A DNA stretch of 64,000 bases, taken from Bacillota bacterium (GTDB lineage: Bacteria > Bacillota > Clostridia > Acetivibrionales > DTU013). Positions 28,065-38,182 of the stretch are shown here, piece by piece. The notes below the pieces were generated by a model. The model saw only the letters and a program-made list of their open reading frames with translations, did no database searches and was not told where the DNA came from. Every line of letters begins with the position of its first letter. Position 1 is the first letter of the stretch. Made by a program: the position numbers and the translations under genes. The DNA is taken from the NCBI GenBank assembly GCA_023433505.1, contig JAEZCO010000086.1, forward strand, positions 1 to 64,000, in the 5' to 3' direction.

Positions 28065-29709
28065 AAAAGCACTGGCTGAATCCATCAAGAACGGTGAACT
28101 TCCTGAAATAGAGCTTCCCTCTATTACGGTGGAAACACCCAAGGAAAAGGACCACGGCGATTTTTCCACCAACGTTGCCATGCAGGTAACCCGGCTTGCG
28201 AAGAAGCCGCCCAGGCAAATAGCGGAGATTATCATCAAGAATCTGGAGACGGAAGGCACCTATATCGAAAAGATTGAATGCGCCGGGCCGGGCTTCATAA
28301 ATTTCTACTTCCGCAGCGCATGGCTGTACGATGCTTTAAAGCTGATCAACAAGGAAGGCCCGGATTTTGGCAGGATAAACATCGGAAACGGGCAGAAGGT
28401 AATGGTGGAGTTTGTCAGTGCCAACCCTACCGGACCGCTTCATATGGGCAACGCAAGGGGAGGCGCTCTTGGCGATTGCATTGCAAGCGTGCTGCAGGCC
28501 GCCGGATACGAAGTCACCCGGGAGTTTTATGTCAATGATGCGGGAAATCAGATAGAGAAGTTCGGTATTTCGCTGGAAGCAAGGTATATACAGCTTTTAA
28601 AGGGCCAGGACGCAATAGCTTTTCCGGAGGATGGGTATCAAGGCGAGGATATTATCGACCATATGAAGGATTATATTGCTGAAAACGGGGACAAGCATCT
28701 TGAGACCGAATCGGCTGAGAGACGCAGGATCCTTGTGGATTTTGCCCTTCCAAAGAATATTGAAAGGATCCGGAACGGCCTTAAGAGCTATGGGATTGAG
28801 TATGACGTGTGGTTTTCAGAACAGTCCCTGTACGATAGCGGAGAATTGAAGGAGACCCTGGAGTTCCTGAGGGAGAATGGATACACGGTTGAAAAGGAAG
28901 GAGCCCAATGGTTCAAGGCTACTGATTTCGGTATAGAGAAAGATGAAGTAATTGTAAGAAATAATGGGCTTGCTACCTACTTCGCTTCCGATATTGCCTA
29001 CCACAGGAATAAATTTCTGAAGCGGAAATTCGACAGGGTCATTAATCTGTGGGGAGCGGACCATCACGGGCATGTAGCCAGGATGAAAGCGGGAGTGCAG
29101 GCGCTGGGCGTTGATCCCGGCAAGCTGGATATCGTATTGTTCCAGTTGGTGCGGCTTTACAGGAACGGCGAGGTTGCCAGGATGTCCAAGAGGACGGGGA
29201 AATCCATATCCCTGACGGATCTCCTGGAAGAAGTGGGCCGCGATGCGGCAAGATTTATTTTTAACACAAAGGCTTCAGGAAGCCACCTGGATTTTGACCT
29301 GGACCTGGCGGTGAAGCAGTCCAACGACAATCCCGTATTCTATGTGCAATATGCCCATGCCAGGATATGCAGCATGCTGAGATTGCTGGAGAGCGAGGGA
29401 ATTTCAGTACCCAATATCGCAGAAGTGGATATGGCACAGCTATCCGTCAAAGAAGAACTGGAGTTGATCAAAAAGCTGGCCGAGTATCCGGATGAAATAA
29501 GGATTTCGGCACAAACCCTGGAACCCAGCAGGCTCACCCGGTATGTTACCGATGTCGCCTCGCTGTTTCACAGCTTTTACACGGTGTGCAGAGTTAAAGG
29601 AGAGCAGGAGGCGCTGATGAAGGCCAGGCTGCTGCTGGTAGACTGCACCAGGACAATTATCCGGAATGTGCTGGAAATACTTAGTATCAGCGCCCCGGAG
29701 AGGATGTAA
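28015..29709 (+). CDS. argS: Arginyl-tRNA synthetase
   Basis: The 564-residue class I synthetase has the HIGH-type motif as HMGN within SANPTGPLHMGNARGG and a KMSKS-like ARMSKRTGKS loop. The N-terminal Add-1 tRNA-binding domain and the C-terminal DALR anticodon domain ending in LSISAPERM are present. It charges tRNA-Arg. It overlaps the DUF1934 gene, a conserved arrangement. A short hairpin (29713-29729) follows but has no T-run. Confidence 0.97.
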   Translation: MTNIIENLRQQIRDTVEKALAESIKNGELPEIELPSITVETPKEKDHGDFSTNVAMQVTRLAKKPPRQIAEIIIKNLETEGTYIEKIECAGPGFINFYFRSAWLYDALKLINKEGPDFGRINIGNGQKVMVEFVSANPTGPLHMGNARGGALGDCIASVLQAAGYEVTREFYVNDAGNQIEKFGISLEARYIQLLKGQDAIAFPEDGYQGEDIIDHMKDYIAENGDKHLETESAERRRILVDFALPKNIERIRNGLKSYGIEYDVWFSEQSLYDSGELKETLEFLRENGYTVEKEGAQWFKATDFGIEKDEVIVRNNGLATYFASDIAYHRNKFLKRKFDRVINLWGADHHGHVARMKAGVQALGVDPGKLDIVLFQLVRLYRNGEVARMSKRTGKSISLTDLLEEVGRDAARFIFNTKASGSHLDFDLDLAVKQSNDNPVFYVQYAHARICSMLRLLESEGISVPNIAEVDMAQLSVKEELELIKKLAEYPDEIRISAQTLEPSRLTRYVTDVASLFHSFYTVCRVKGEQEALMKARLLLVDCTRTIIRNVLEILSISAPERM

Positions 29710-29773
29710 AAATCGGTGTCAGGCACCGAACTTATTTGCTTATTAAGGATAAAGTCCATAATATGGGGTTATT

Positions 29774-30439
29774 ATGAAAATCACTGATTTAACGCATGCC
29801 ATCCTTTCAGATATGCCGGTTTATCCGGGGACCGAACAACCGGCTTTTATAAATGCAAATACGCTGGAAAAGGATGGTTTCAAAGAAACAAAAATCACCA
29901 TGTATTCACATACGGGCACACATATAGATGCACCTTCCCATTTATTGCGTGACGGACTCTCTCTGGACCGTCTGGATGCAGGACATTTTATTGGGAGTGC
30001 ACTTGTGCTGGATTTTACAAATGAAGATAAGAAAACCATAGGTGTTGAGCGTTTAAAGCCCTGGGAAGAAAAGATAAAAAACGTGGAGTTCATTTTAATA
30101 AACACTGGATGGAGTAAATATTGGGGGAGTGAAAAGTACTTTGAAGCTTTTCCCTCCTTAAGCGAAGAAGCGGCCCAATGGCTGTCTGCCTTTAATTTAA
30201 AGGGCATTGGCATTGATGCCATTTCAATTGATGCCATGATGTCAGCGGCACTGACAGTCCATAAAATATTCCTCCGGAAAAATATTATTATCATTGAAAA
30301 TCTAACCAATCTGACCTCCATTGGCAGTGAATATTTTATTTTAAGCATTCTTCCGCTGAAATATGGAAACGCCGATGGGTCGCCGGTACGGGCCATTTCT
30401 ATAGAAAATACCGTGCAATGGCAGGCAGATACTGAATAA
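29774..30439 (+). CDS. Cyclase-family metal-dependent hydrolase
   Basis: The 221-residue protein carries the cyclase/kynurenine formamidase signature HTGTHIDAPSH, whose His and Asp bind metal, after the DLTHAILSDMPVYPG opening. Family members hydrolyse N-formylkynurenine, isatin or related amides. No tryptophan-degradation neighbour is present, so the substrate is unknown. The ribosome binding site is poor (GGGG, ten bases upstream). Confidence 0.85.
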   Translation: MKITDLTHAILSDMPVYPGTEQPAFINANTLEKDGFKETKITMYSHTGTHIDAPSHLLRDGLSLDRLDAGHFIGSALVLDFTNEDKKTIGVERLKPWEEKIKNVEFILINTGWSKYWGSEKYFEAFPSLSEEAAQWLSAFNLKGIGIDAISIDAMMSAALTVHKIFLRKNIIIIENLTNLTSIGSEYFILSILPLKYGNADGSPVRAISIENTVQWQADTE

Positions 30440-30483
30440 TCACGTGGAGGTAAATGGAGAACCCAAAATATTTTCAAAACATA

Positions 30484-30512
30484 TTGACAAATAAAATAAA
30501 TTGTGATATAAT
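30484..30512 (+). promoter_or_regulatory. Consensus sigma-A promoter
   Basis: TTGACA (30484-30489), a 17-base spacer and TATAAT (30507-30512) match the consensus exactly. It drives the methyltransferase gene through a leader of about 160 bases in which I see no recognised riboswitch. Confidence 0.85.
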
Positions 30513-30678
30513 TTTGTGTTATAAATTTTAAGAAATATCAAGCAATCTCCAGAAAATTCAAACCAGCTTTCGCATTCCGGTGACAAACCGCATTGACGGC
30601 ATTTGTTTAAAATCTGCGCCTTTGATATCATTTCTTCCATTGGAAATTCAATAAAATTATTGGAAGGAGCGAATAGCA

Positions 30679-31590
30679 ATGGAGGATAACCGTGCAAGTA
30701 TAACGTCTGTCGTCACAGCATACTGCCGTGCTTACCACGCAATGTATGACTGTCCGAAAATTTTCGATGATTTCGTTGCCCCCAAATTATTTACAAGGGA
30801 GGAGCATCAATTCTTTGAATATAATCTGGCGGAGTCGGCAAAATTTATTAACCCGGAGGCGGCGGCAGCCTGTCCGGACCAGGCAGGCTTATTGAAACTT
30901 GCCTTAAGATATAACGCACCGACAACGCTTAGCCGTTCAAGGTATGCCGAAGGAATCGTGGAGGAATTTGTGAACAAGGGCGTCCGGCAATACGTAATGC
31001 TGGGAGCCGGGCTGGACACCTTTGCTTTCAGGCGCCCTGAGCTGCTGGAAAAAATAAAGGTGCTGGAGGTGGACCACCCGGCCTCCCAGGCACAGAAAAA
31101 AGAACGGCTTCATCGGGCAGGTCTCATCCCTTCGGCGCATCATTATTTTATTCCGGCGGATTTTAATGCCAACAGCCTGGAAGATGTCCTGGAGCCATCC
31201 TTGTTCAGCAGGAGTGAGCCAAGTATTTTCAGCTGGCTGGGAGTTACCTTTTATCTGGCATATGATAAAGTCATAGACACCTTCAGGGCCATCGCCCAAC
31301 TGGCCCCTTCAGGGAGTGCCGTTGTTTTTGATTTCCTGGGAGCCGAAGCCTTTGATCCCGGAAAGGCTTCGGCACAGTCCCAGAAAATCCAGCAAATAGT
31401 CAAGACAGCCGGCGAGCCTATGAAAACTGCCTTCCATGCCGGAACCATCGGCGCGGAGCTTGATAAAGCCGGACTGGCCCTGAAAGAGCTGCTGAGCCCC
31501 GGTGAAATAGAGAAGCGTTACTTTCAAAACCAGCCGGACGGGTATCATGCTTCACCCCACTATTATTTCGCATATGCCGAAGTCAAGTAA
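30679..31590 (+). CDS. PPM-type SAM-dependent O-methyltransferase
   Basis: ATG 30679 follows TGGAAGGAG and gives 303 residues. YVMLGAGLDTFAFRRPE is the SAM-binding motif I of the leucine carboxyl methyltransferase (PPM/TIGR00027) group, and VDHPASQAQKKERL is the next conserved block. Such enzymes methylate carboxyl or hydroxyl groups of small molecules. The single gene has its own strong promoter and a terminator-like structure after it; no pathway partners adjoin. Confidence 0.85.
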   Translation: MEDNRASITSVVTAYCRAYHAMYDCPKIFDDFVAPKLFTREEHQFFEYNLAESAKFINPEAAAACPDQAGLLKLALRYNAPTTLSRSRYAEGIVEEFVNKGVRQYVMLGAGLDTFAFRRPELLEKIKVLEVDHPASQAQKKERLHRAGLIPSAHHYFIPADFNANSLEDVLEPSLFSRSEPSIFSWLGVTFYLAYDKVIDTFRAIAQLAPSGSAVVFDFLGAEAFDPGKASAQSQKIQQIVKTAGEPMKTAFHAGTIGAELDKAGLALKELLSPGEIEKRYFQNQPDGYHASPHYYFAYAEVK

Positions 31591-31662
31591 CCGGCCGGAT
31601 AAAGGTATTTCATAAAGAGAATTTTAATAAAATTTTACCCCCCGAAGGGTAAACTAAAGCAT

Positions 31663-31715
31663 AAAATCAGCCGATATATATAGCGGATATCTTATCCTTG
31701 CTTGGATCGGCTTTT
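31663..31715 (+). terminator. Probable terminator after the methyltransferase gene
   Basis: AGCCGAT near 31668 pairs with ATCGGCT near 31706, followed by TTTGTTTT. The long loop contains GGATA/TATCC pairing, giving a branched stem. Confidence 0.5.
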
Positions 31716-31778
31716 GTTTTGCCTGCTTTTGGAGCAAGGTGTATCTCTGGGAATTTACCGCAAGAAAGGGAGCTTACT

Positions 31779-34778
31779 TTGAATAGGAAACCGGAAAAAT
31801 CAAAATCGAGAAAAATTTTAGCTTTTATCATTGCTGCCATGCTTCTTTTTACAAGCATAACAGCAGTTTCGGCGGAGACTCCCGAAACGGTGTTCACAGG
31901 GGATGCCGATGCGGACGCTATATTGAAAAATCTTGACTACGGCGATGTGGCAGGTACAAATATCTGGTCAAAGCCGGCAATCTATGAAGCCGGCGCCCTT
32001 GGCGTCATAAAGGGGCTTGCAAACATGAACAGGCGGTTTGGCCGCGCCGACTCCATGACCAGGGAAGAGGCGCTTTCCCTGGTATACAGGGCTGCAGGGA
32101 GAGAGGCCGAGGCGCAGATTGCGGGAGAGACGCTGAACAATGCCCGGACGGTTAAAAAAACCGATGTGCTCCAGGTATGGTATGACGGCTTTCTGCAGCT
32201 TGCTGCCAATGATGGACTGATTACCCCGCAGCAATTGACGAATGCTCTCAACGAGGATCAAGCCTCTCTGGAAGGTACCGCCTTCCGGAGAAATGGAGCC
32301 GTAGAGCGGCAGGAAATGGCCTACTGGCTGGCAAGAGCCCTGAATCTTCAGGCGGTTCGGGGGCAGCAGGAGCTATTGAACAACTATCTGGATTGGAGAA
32401 GTGCCGATCCGGAGAAAGTTCCCTATATTGAAGTAGTACTGCAGAATAAAATTATGAACGGCGACGGCAGCGGAAGATTTAATCCCACTAAGCCCGTCAC
32501 CAGGGAGCAGGCGGCGCAAATTGTAAAAAATGCCGAGGCTCCGGTTCTGGCTGCTTTGGAATATGATAAGCTGTCAGGCACTATCGAAGCCATAGCTTCA
32601 TCCGGCGATTATTCCAACGGACAAGGGCTGGGCGGGAAAAAAATCGATATAAGAAACAGTATGGGAGCGCTGCACAGCATAAGCACCCAATCTTCCGAGG
32701 CCGGTAAAAATGAGCAAAAGGGGAGCTCAACATCCGGCACGAAGGAACTGATTGTATATAAAAACGGTAAAATCGGCAACAGCAGTTTGCTGAAAACCGG
32801 CGACAGGGTTGAGTATATCACCCGGACTTCGGACAAAGCTGTAAAGTACATCAATGTTTTATCCAACGCAAACGAGGAAAAATATGTTGCCGCGCTCGTC
32901 AGCTCCATTGACCCCGCCAACAGGCTCCTCAAGGTGATGCAGTTCTTCAAGATGGATTTCCCCGACCCGGCGCTGCTGAAGCAGAATGTTTCCTTCAATC
33001 TGGGAAATGAAAGCCAGAACGTCACTTACCGATACAGTACGAATGTAAACGTTACAATTAACGACGCCAAAGGAAGCCTTGCGTCATTATCCCCCGACGC
33101 CACGGTGATTCTGACCATTAACGCCGGCAATACGGTGACCGCTGTCCAATCGGCGGATTTCGGCATCAATTCCGAGGAAAACAGGATCGTTAAGGGCATC
33201 GTCGAGGAAAACAATCCGGAGCTGGGGTATATCACCCTGTATAATGAAGACGGTACGGGGACGGGAAAAAATGCGGCAGCAAAGCTGGCGGCTTTAAGGA
33301 CTTACAATTACATTAACCAGAACGGCATGGAGGTCTTCCGGAATCATTCGGCGGCAAGGGTGGACGACATCCAGACGGGAGACAGCGCTTTTCTGAAGCT
33401 GGATGAGGATGGAAACATCGTTTCCGTCAGCGCTGTTGACAATTATTTAGTAAAATACGGGACAGTCAAATCGAAGCTGCCCGGTGAAATCGTGGTGGAA
33501 TACAGGGACGGCACACAGCAGGTATTGGCTGTCGGAAAGGACGTGCTTTTTATTCAGGACAAAAAGCTTACATCCTTCAATTCCTTAAAAGATGGGGATC
33601 GGGTAAAGCTTCTTCTCAACGCCACCAATAAGGCTACGGACCTGAAAGAAGTCACGATCGAAGGCGATGAACACTTTATCACAAACATTTATAAAGGTGA
33701 AATTTCCTACCTGGATGATATGTCAGACAAATTGATGCTGCTAAATTTGCAGGTTTTCAGGAACGGCGCCTGGCAGCGTACCGACCGCAAGGGCTTCACA
33801 AGCATCCCTTTGGCGGATGGGTACAGGCTCAACCTGGGTGACAGTGCGTACACCATTGAAAAGGTCAATAAGCTTTTAGCCGGGAATGAGGCGTATGTAG
33901 CCGTTGAAAAGGACTATGGCGGAGAAGAAAAGGCGGTGCTGGTTTCCTACAGATTCGCAGATGATACGGAAACGAAATACAGCGACAAGATTACACATGC
34001 AATGTCCGGTTCCGCCAGCTTCGGACTTGCCGCTGAAAACAAAACCATCGCCTACGATTCGGGAAGCATTGTAGTTAAAAACGGCAGACTGGTTTCAGGC
34101 AGCAGTCTGGCTGAAAATGACAGGGCCTATGTGGTGGCCAATAGAAGCTACGGCACAGGAAATTTCAACGCAGGGGTTGTGCTGGTGGAGGCGCCGGTGG
34201 ATAACGGGCTTTTGCAGATCTACAGGGCCAGGATTAAAGCAATTGATGAAAACAGCAGTTTCACGGCAGATTCCTTCTCCCAGCTCAGCGGTACGGAGTG
34301 GGAATACCACAATACGCCCAAAACCTTTACCCTGACCTTCAACACCCGGCTGCTGGGCGATGACGGCGTATTGAATATCAGGGATTTCAAGGGCTATGGC
34401 AAGGATAGTTATTTGAACAGAGTTGTCTACATTGTTTCGGATGGCACCAATGCACAGCTTATCAGTACGGCGCCCTACGGTACGGTAAATGTCAAGGGTA
34501 CCGTGTTTGAAATATCCGGAGGCGAAACCGGCGAGGAAGGTACCCTGCTGGCAGAGCCGGACAGCCTGAAGCTGCGCAATACCAGAATTTACAATAGCGG
34601 GAATTATGTATGGGATGACGCAAAGGAAATGGCAATCACTATCCCGGAGAACGCGATTATCATTAAAGACGGCATAGCCATAAAGCCATCCGGAATCAGA
34701 AACGGAGACGCCGTAAGAATAATAAAGAAGGATACCGGGCTAACCGGCGATGCATATTTGATTTTTGTTGAAAGCTGA
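31779..34778 (+). CDS. Large secreted S-layer-homology protein
   Basis: I place the start at TTG 31779, seven bases after AAGGGAG, because it gives a clean signal peptide (charged NRKPEKSKSRK, then hydrophobic ILAFIIAAMLLF, cleavage near VSA-ETP). The mature protein is close to 970 residues. SLH repeats fill the N-terminal quarter (YGDVAGTNIW..., ALGVIKGLANMNRRFG, KIMNGDGSGRFNPTKPVTRE), which should bind pyruvylated cell-wall polymer. The remainder is beta-rich with repeated VKYGTVKSKLPGEIVVEY-like modules of no named family. It is followed by a second SLH gene. Confidence 0.85.
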   Translation: MNRKPEKSKSRKILAFIIAAMLLFTSITAVSAETPETVFTGDADADAILKNLDYGDVAGTNIWSKPAIYEAGALGVIKGLANMNRRFGRADSMTREEALSLVYRAAGREAEAQIAGETLNNARTVKKTDVLQVWYDGFLQLAANDGLITPQQLTNALNEDQASLEGTAFRRNGAVERQEMAYWLARALNLQAVRGQQELLNNYLDWRSADPEKVPYIEVVLQNKIMNGDGSGRFNPTKPVTREQAAQIVKNAEAPVLAALEYDKLSGTIEAIASSGDYSNGQGLGGKKIDIRNSMGALHSISTQSSEAGKNEQKGSSTSGTKELIVYKNGKIGNSSLLKTGDRVEYITRTSDKAVKYINVLSNANEEKYVAALVSSIDPANRLLKVMQFFKMDFPDPALLKQNVSFNLGNESQNVTYRYSTNVNVTINDAKGSLASLSPDATVILTINAGNTVTAVQSADFGINSEENRIVKGIVEENNPELGYITLYNEDGTGTGKNAAAKLAALRTYNYINQNGMEVFRNHSAARVDDIQTGDSAFLKLDEDGNIVSVSAVDNYLVKYGTVKSKLPGEIVVEYRDGTQQVLAVGKDVLFIQDKKLTSFNSLKDGDRVKLLLNATNKATDLKEVTIEGDEHFITNIYKGEISYLDDMSDKLMLLNLQVFRNGAWQRTDRKGFTSIPLADGYRLNLGDSAYTIEKVNKLLAGNEAYVAVEKDYGGEEKAVLVSYRFADDTETKYSDKITHAMSGSASFGLAAENKTIAYDSGSIVVKNGRLVSGSSLAENDRAYVVANRSYGTGNFNAGVVLVEAPVDNGLLQIYRARIKAIDENSSFTADSFSQLSGTEWEYHNTPKTFTLTFNTRLLGDDGVLNIRDFKGYGKDSYLNRVVYIVSDGTNAQLISTAPYGTVNVKGTVFEISGGETGEEGTLLAEPDSLKLRNTRIYNSGNYVWDDAKEMAITIPENAIIIKDGIAIKPSGIRNGDAVRIIKKDTGLTGDAYLIFVES

Positions 34779-34801
34779 TCCAGGCTTGCGAGGGGGTTCT
34801 T

Positions 34802-36328
34802 ATGAAGAAATTTATGATTTTTGCAGTTTGCCTTATTTTCATCATCGGTATGCTTCCGATGGAAACCGCACTTGCAAGAGAAGGCGACGCCGGCTATGAG
34901 GGCGGAATATCCTCCGGAGATGTGACAGGCAAAACCTCTTACGAATACCAGGAAGTGTGCTTTATCACAGGTGAACCCGTGGTGCTGAAGGGGACCCTGA
35001 TAATTAAAAAACAGATGAAACAGGATAAAATAACGTCAACCTATACCTATAACCTTAAAAATGCGGACAAAGCGGCAACTTTGACCAGAACCCTGTCCTT
35101 TACGACGACGGTTACCAAAAAAGACAATGGGCAGACCATTGAGGAGTCCTCCTATGCAAAGCCTGCGTCGGAGAGCATCAAATTCGGCAATACCACCTAC
35201 ACATTGAAAAGCAGCGACTTCACAAGGTCCAGTCTCATAGACACCAAGCCTGCAATAAATTATTATGCCGGCAACCTCTGGGGTAAAAGGGTCTACCAGA
35301 CAGGAACAGCGACAAACGGCGGGTCCGTTACACTGGAAACCACCGGGAACTTTTATGGCTATGACCAGTATTGGGGCAATGCGGAGGTAGAGGTACTGAA
35401 TTATATCATTACAGGGGAAAAAAACAAGGGCGGTGAAATTGACAAATGGGGAGGGACAGCAAGCGTTTCACTCTCTTCGAACGTCACAAAACAGCTGAAG
35501 TATTACAAAAACAAGCCGGACGAGATAAGCTTCGAGGGCGGATATGCGGAAACCCAGTACAACAATAATGTGCTGGAATATACCTGCCGGCTTCCCGAGT
35601 TTGATTCCAAAGGAGTCTCCACCGACAGTATGGTCACAAAATCCGACAGCTTGAAAATAGAAACCTTCCCCGTACAAAAAATGCTGCCGTCCATGACGTT
35701 GAGCAGTGTTCGGGGACATTGGGCCGAAGAGGATATCCGGCTGATGTTCGGATTGGAGGTATTTAAAGGAGACGGCGCCGGATTCAGGCCGGATCAGTAT
35801 ATTACCAGGGCTGAGTTCACAGCGGCAATGGTCCAGGCTGCAAAGGAAGTGCCGGCGGACCCCGCCCTTGCTTCAAAAGTTGCCTCCCGGGGCCAGACCG
35901 CGAAAAAACAGACGCCGGTTTCTCCATTCAACGACGTCTCCATTGACAACACTTATTTTGCGCAAATCGACAACGCTTTCAAGCGGGGACTTATCACCGG
36001 GACAGGCCAAAATCTCTTTGGCCCCAACAACAGTCTTACGGTTGCCGATGCCTTGACGATTTTCGTCCGCGCCCTGGGGCTTGAAGCTTTGGCGCCTTCC
36101 CCCGTGGCCGTGACCAACTTCAAGGATAATGACCTTATACCGACAAGCGCCAGAAATGCCGCTTACGTAGCTGCAAGGATAGGCCTTGTTCAGGGGGACG
36201 AGAAGGGATACCTGAAGCCCAATGAAAAGCTGACAAAAGCAAGGACGGCCACGATGATCAACCGGTTTATTTCCTATATGCAATCCGGAATCCGGGAGGA
36301 ATACAGGGGTAACATCATTAATTATTAA
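34802..36328 (+). CDS. Secreted protein with C-terminal SLH domains
   Basis: The 508-residue protein has a signal peptide (KKFMIFAVCLIFIIGMLP, cleavage near ALA-REG). About 300 beta-rich residues of unknown type follow, then three SLH repeats: VRGHWAEEDIRLMFGLEVFKG, FNDVSIDNTYFAQIDNAFKR, and ARIGLVQGDEKGYLKPNEKL. The SLH order is the mirror of the preceding gene, where they are N-terminal. The pair probably forms cell-surface structure. It starts 23 bases after the previous gene with GAGGGGG upstream. Confidence 0.87.
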   Translation: MKKFMIFAVCLIFIIGMLPMETALAREGDAGYEGGISSGDVTGKTSYEYQEVCFITGEPVVLKGTLIIKKQMKQDKITSTYTYNLKNADKAATLTRTLSFTTTVTKKDNGQTIEESSYAKPASESIKFGNTTYTLKSSDFTRSSLIDTKPAINYYAGNLWGKRVYQTGTATNGGSVTLETTGNFYGYDQYWGNAEVEVLNYIITGEKNKGGEIDKWGGTASVSLSSNVTKQLKYYKNKPDEISFEGGYAETQYNNNVLEYTCRLPEFDSKGVSTDSMVTKSDSLKIETFPVQKMLPSMTLSSVRGHWAEEDIRLMFGLEVFKGDGAGFRPDQYITRAEFTAAMVQAAKEVPADPALASKVASRGQTAKKQTPVSPFNDVSIDNTYFAQIDNAFKRGLITGTGQNLFGPNNSLTVADALTIFVRALGLEALAPSPVAVTNFKDNDLIPTSARNAAYVAARIGLVQGDEKGYLKPNEKLTKARTATMINRFISYMQSGIREEYRGNIINY

Positions 36329-36354
36329 TAAATAGTTAAAAGTTAATATTTACC

Positions 36355-36388
36355 TTGCAAAGGCGGCCTGAAAAAGTCGCCTCTTTTT
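36355..36388 (+). terminator. Rho-independent terminator after SLH genes
   Basis: AGGCGG and TCGCCT form a short stem with a final G-T pair, followed by CTTTTTAT. It lies 30 bases after the second SLH gene. Confidence 0.65.
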
Positions 36389-36472
36389 ATGATTTGTGCT
36401 AAAATTAAAATGATACCATGGCGGACATGTTATTTTGCCACAGTACCAATAAAATACAAAAGGGGAATTTTT

Positions 36473-37981
36473 GTGAGACAGTACATAAAAAACGGTTCGT
36501 TCAAGCGATTGGTGTTTTTCCTATTGATCTTTTGCCTGTTATTTTCCCAGGTCATGGTTGCAAGTGCCGCTGCCCTGGACCAGAACAAGATTGACACAAA
36601 TTATTTGCAGAGTGTGATCGATATGATCCTTGAGAAATATAATGGCCAGATAACTCCGGAGCAATTGATGGAAGGTGCATTAAAAGGGGTTTTCGATACC
36701 ATGGACCCATATACCACCTATTATACCCCGGAAGAGGCGGACAAGTTTATGGGTGATATCAGCGGGACCTTCACCGGCATTGGAATACAAATGGTATTAA
36801 GCGACGATTACATCTTAGTTGCCAAAGTGTTTTCCGGTTCTCCTGCAGAAAAGTCGGGGTTACTGCAGGGAGACAGGATTGCTGAAGTCGACGGCAGGAG
36901 CATCGTAGGGGTGTCTCTGGATGAAGCATCCTCGCTTATTATGGGTGAAGCCGGTACAAAAGTGAAGCTTGGCGTTCTCAGAAACGGCAAGACAGGGGTT
37001 ATTAATATTGATATCACCCGTGCCGTAATTACCATCAATCCTGTTATCTGTGATATCATCAACGGAATCGGTTATATAAGACTGGATACTTTCAGCTCAA
37101 CGTCGGGTGCATATATGGCTTTGGCCCTGCAAAAGATGGACGATGCCGGCGTTACCAAGATTATTTTGGACCTCCGGGGCAATCCGGGAGGCGAGGTGAG
37201 TCAGGCGGTGGCCATCGCAAGAAGGTTTGTGCCGGAAGGACTGATAACAAAGCTGGATTTTAAATCGGAAGCTTTTGAGGATGAGGTATACAATTCTTAT
37301 CTTGCAGCCCCCAAGTATAAGCTGGCGGTTTTAGTGGACGGCATGAGCGCAAGCGCGTCGGAGATTGTAGCCGGTGCGATCCAGGACACCAAGGCGGGTA
37401 CCCTTATCGGCACTAAAACCTTTGGCAAGTCCAAGGTGCAGGGCTTGATCCCCCTATTGACTCCCGAAGCCTCCGCCAAATATGAAAAGCAGCTTGGCGT
37501 AAAAACCGTGGATGTTGTGAACCTGAAGGAGGAATATGGGATTACTCCCAAGGAGGACGAAATCATAGGCTATACAAAGATGACCATCGGCTTTTATTAT
37601 ACGCCCAATGGAAAGCTTATTGACGGAACAGGCATCACACCCGACATAACGGTGGATGACACCCGGTCCGTTGCAGATGTGGTCCTGTCTGGAATTCAAA
37701 AGCTTACAGTCACCGCTAAGCCCGGCTTGAACGATGGCGGGACGGATGTCACCAATGCGGAAAAGATACTCAAGGTGTTGGGCTATGATGTCGGAACACC
37801 GGACAACCTGCTGGATGGAAAGACATTTGCCGCTATAAAGAAATTCCAGAAGGATATGAAGTTGTATGCATACGGCGTTCTGGATTTTACAACCCAAAAG
37901 GCCCTTAACAGCGCTCTGGACGGGATACTCCTTAAGTATGACAAACAATTTGCCAAGGCCATGGAGGTTTTGAACAAATAG
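36473..37981 (+). CDS. ctpA: C-terminal processing peptidase (S41, CtpA type)
   Basis: GTG 36473, six bases after AAGGGGAA, gives about 502 residues; an upstream ATG at 36389 lies in the terminator. A signal anchor (RLVFFLLIFCLLFSQVM) is followed by a PDZ domain (GTFTGIGIQMVLSDDYILV), the S41 core and a C-terminal peptidoglycan-binding domain (ILKVLGYDVG). The catalytic Ser is in GMSASASEIVAGA and the Lys in GTKTFGKSKVQ. It cleaves proteins near their C termini outside the membrane. In spore formers relatives serve sporulation signalling or envelope turnover. Confidence 0.92.
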   Translation: MRQYIKNGSFKRLVFFLLIFCLLFSQVMVASAAALDQNKIDTNYLQSVIDMILEKYNGQITPEQLMEGALKGVFDTMDPYTTYYTPEEADKFMGDISGTFTGIGIQMVLSDDYILVAKVFSGSPAEKSGLLQGDRIAEVDGRSIVGVSLDEASSLIMGEAGTKVKLGVLRNGKTGVINIDITRAVITINPVICDIINGIGYIRLDTFSSTSGAYMALALQKMDDAGVTKIILDLRGNPGGEVSQAVAIARRFVPEGLITKLDFKSEAFEDEVYNSYLAAPKYKLAVLVDGMSASASEIVAGAIQDTKAGTLIGTKTFGKSKVQGLIPLLTPEASAKYEKQLGVKTVDVVNLKEEYGITPKEDEIIGYTKMTIGFYYTPNGKLIDGTGITPDITVDDTRSVADVVLSGIQKLTVTAKPGLNDGGTDVTNAEKILKVLGYDVGTPDNLLDGKTFAAIKKFQKDMKLYAYGVLDFTTQKALNSALDGILLKYDKQFAKAMEVLNK

Positions 37982-38017
37982 TGTAACGGCTGACTAATTA
38001 TTATAGAAGAAAATCAG

Positions 38018-38061
38018 GGGACATCTCAAAAACGCATTTCAAGGGGTGTCCCTTACCATTT
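38018..38061 (+). terminator. Stem-loop after ctpA
   Basis: AGGGGACA pairs with TGTCCCTT across a 20-base loop, followed by a weak T/A stretch. It is probably a terminator before the pyrG promoter. Confidence 0.5.
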
Positions 38062-38114
38062 CCGGCAGCTTGCCCGAATTCCATTATTTTATACTATTTT
38101 CGCTGTTTTTACTA

Positions 38115-38143
38115 TTGACATGGCCAACCTACAAATATAAAAT
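38115..38143 (+). promoter_or_regulatory. Sigma-A promoter for pyrG
   Basis: TTGACA (38115-38120), 17 bases, then TAAAAT (38138-38143), 40 bases before the pyrG start. The short leader leaves room for initiation-linked control but shows no attenuator. Confidence 0.75.
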
Positions 38144-38182
38144 TATAAGGTATGTTTGGCATTCTATTTTGGAGGAAAAACC

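Noticed and set aside
29713..29729. Hairpin after argS as a terminator
   Set aside because: The stem is only six pairs and the T-run is missing; not strong enough to list.
30440..30697. 85-codon minus-strand frame with a Cys pattern (CRQCGLSPEC)
   Set aside because: It covers a perfect plus-strand promoter and leader, lacks a start signal, and the Cys spacing alone is weak evidence.
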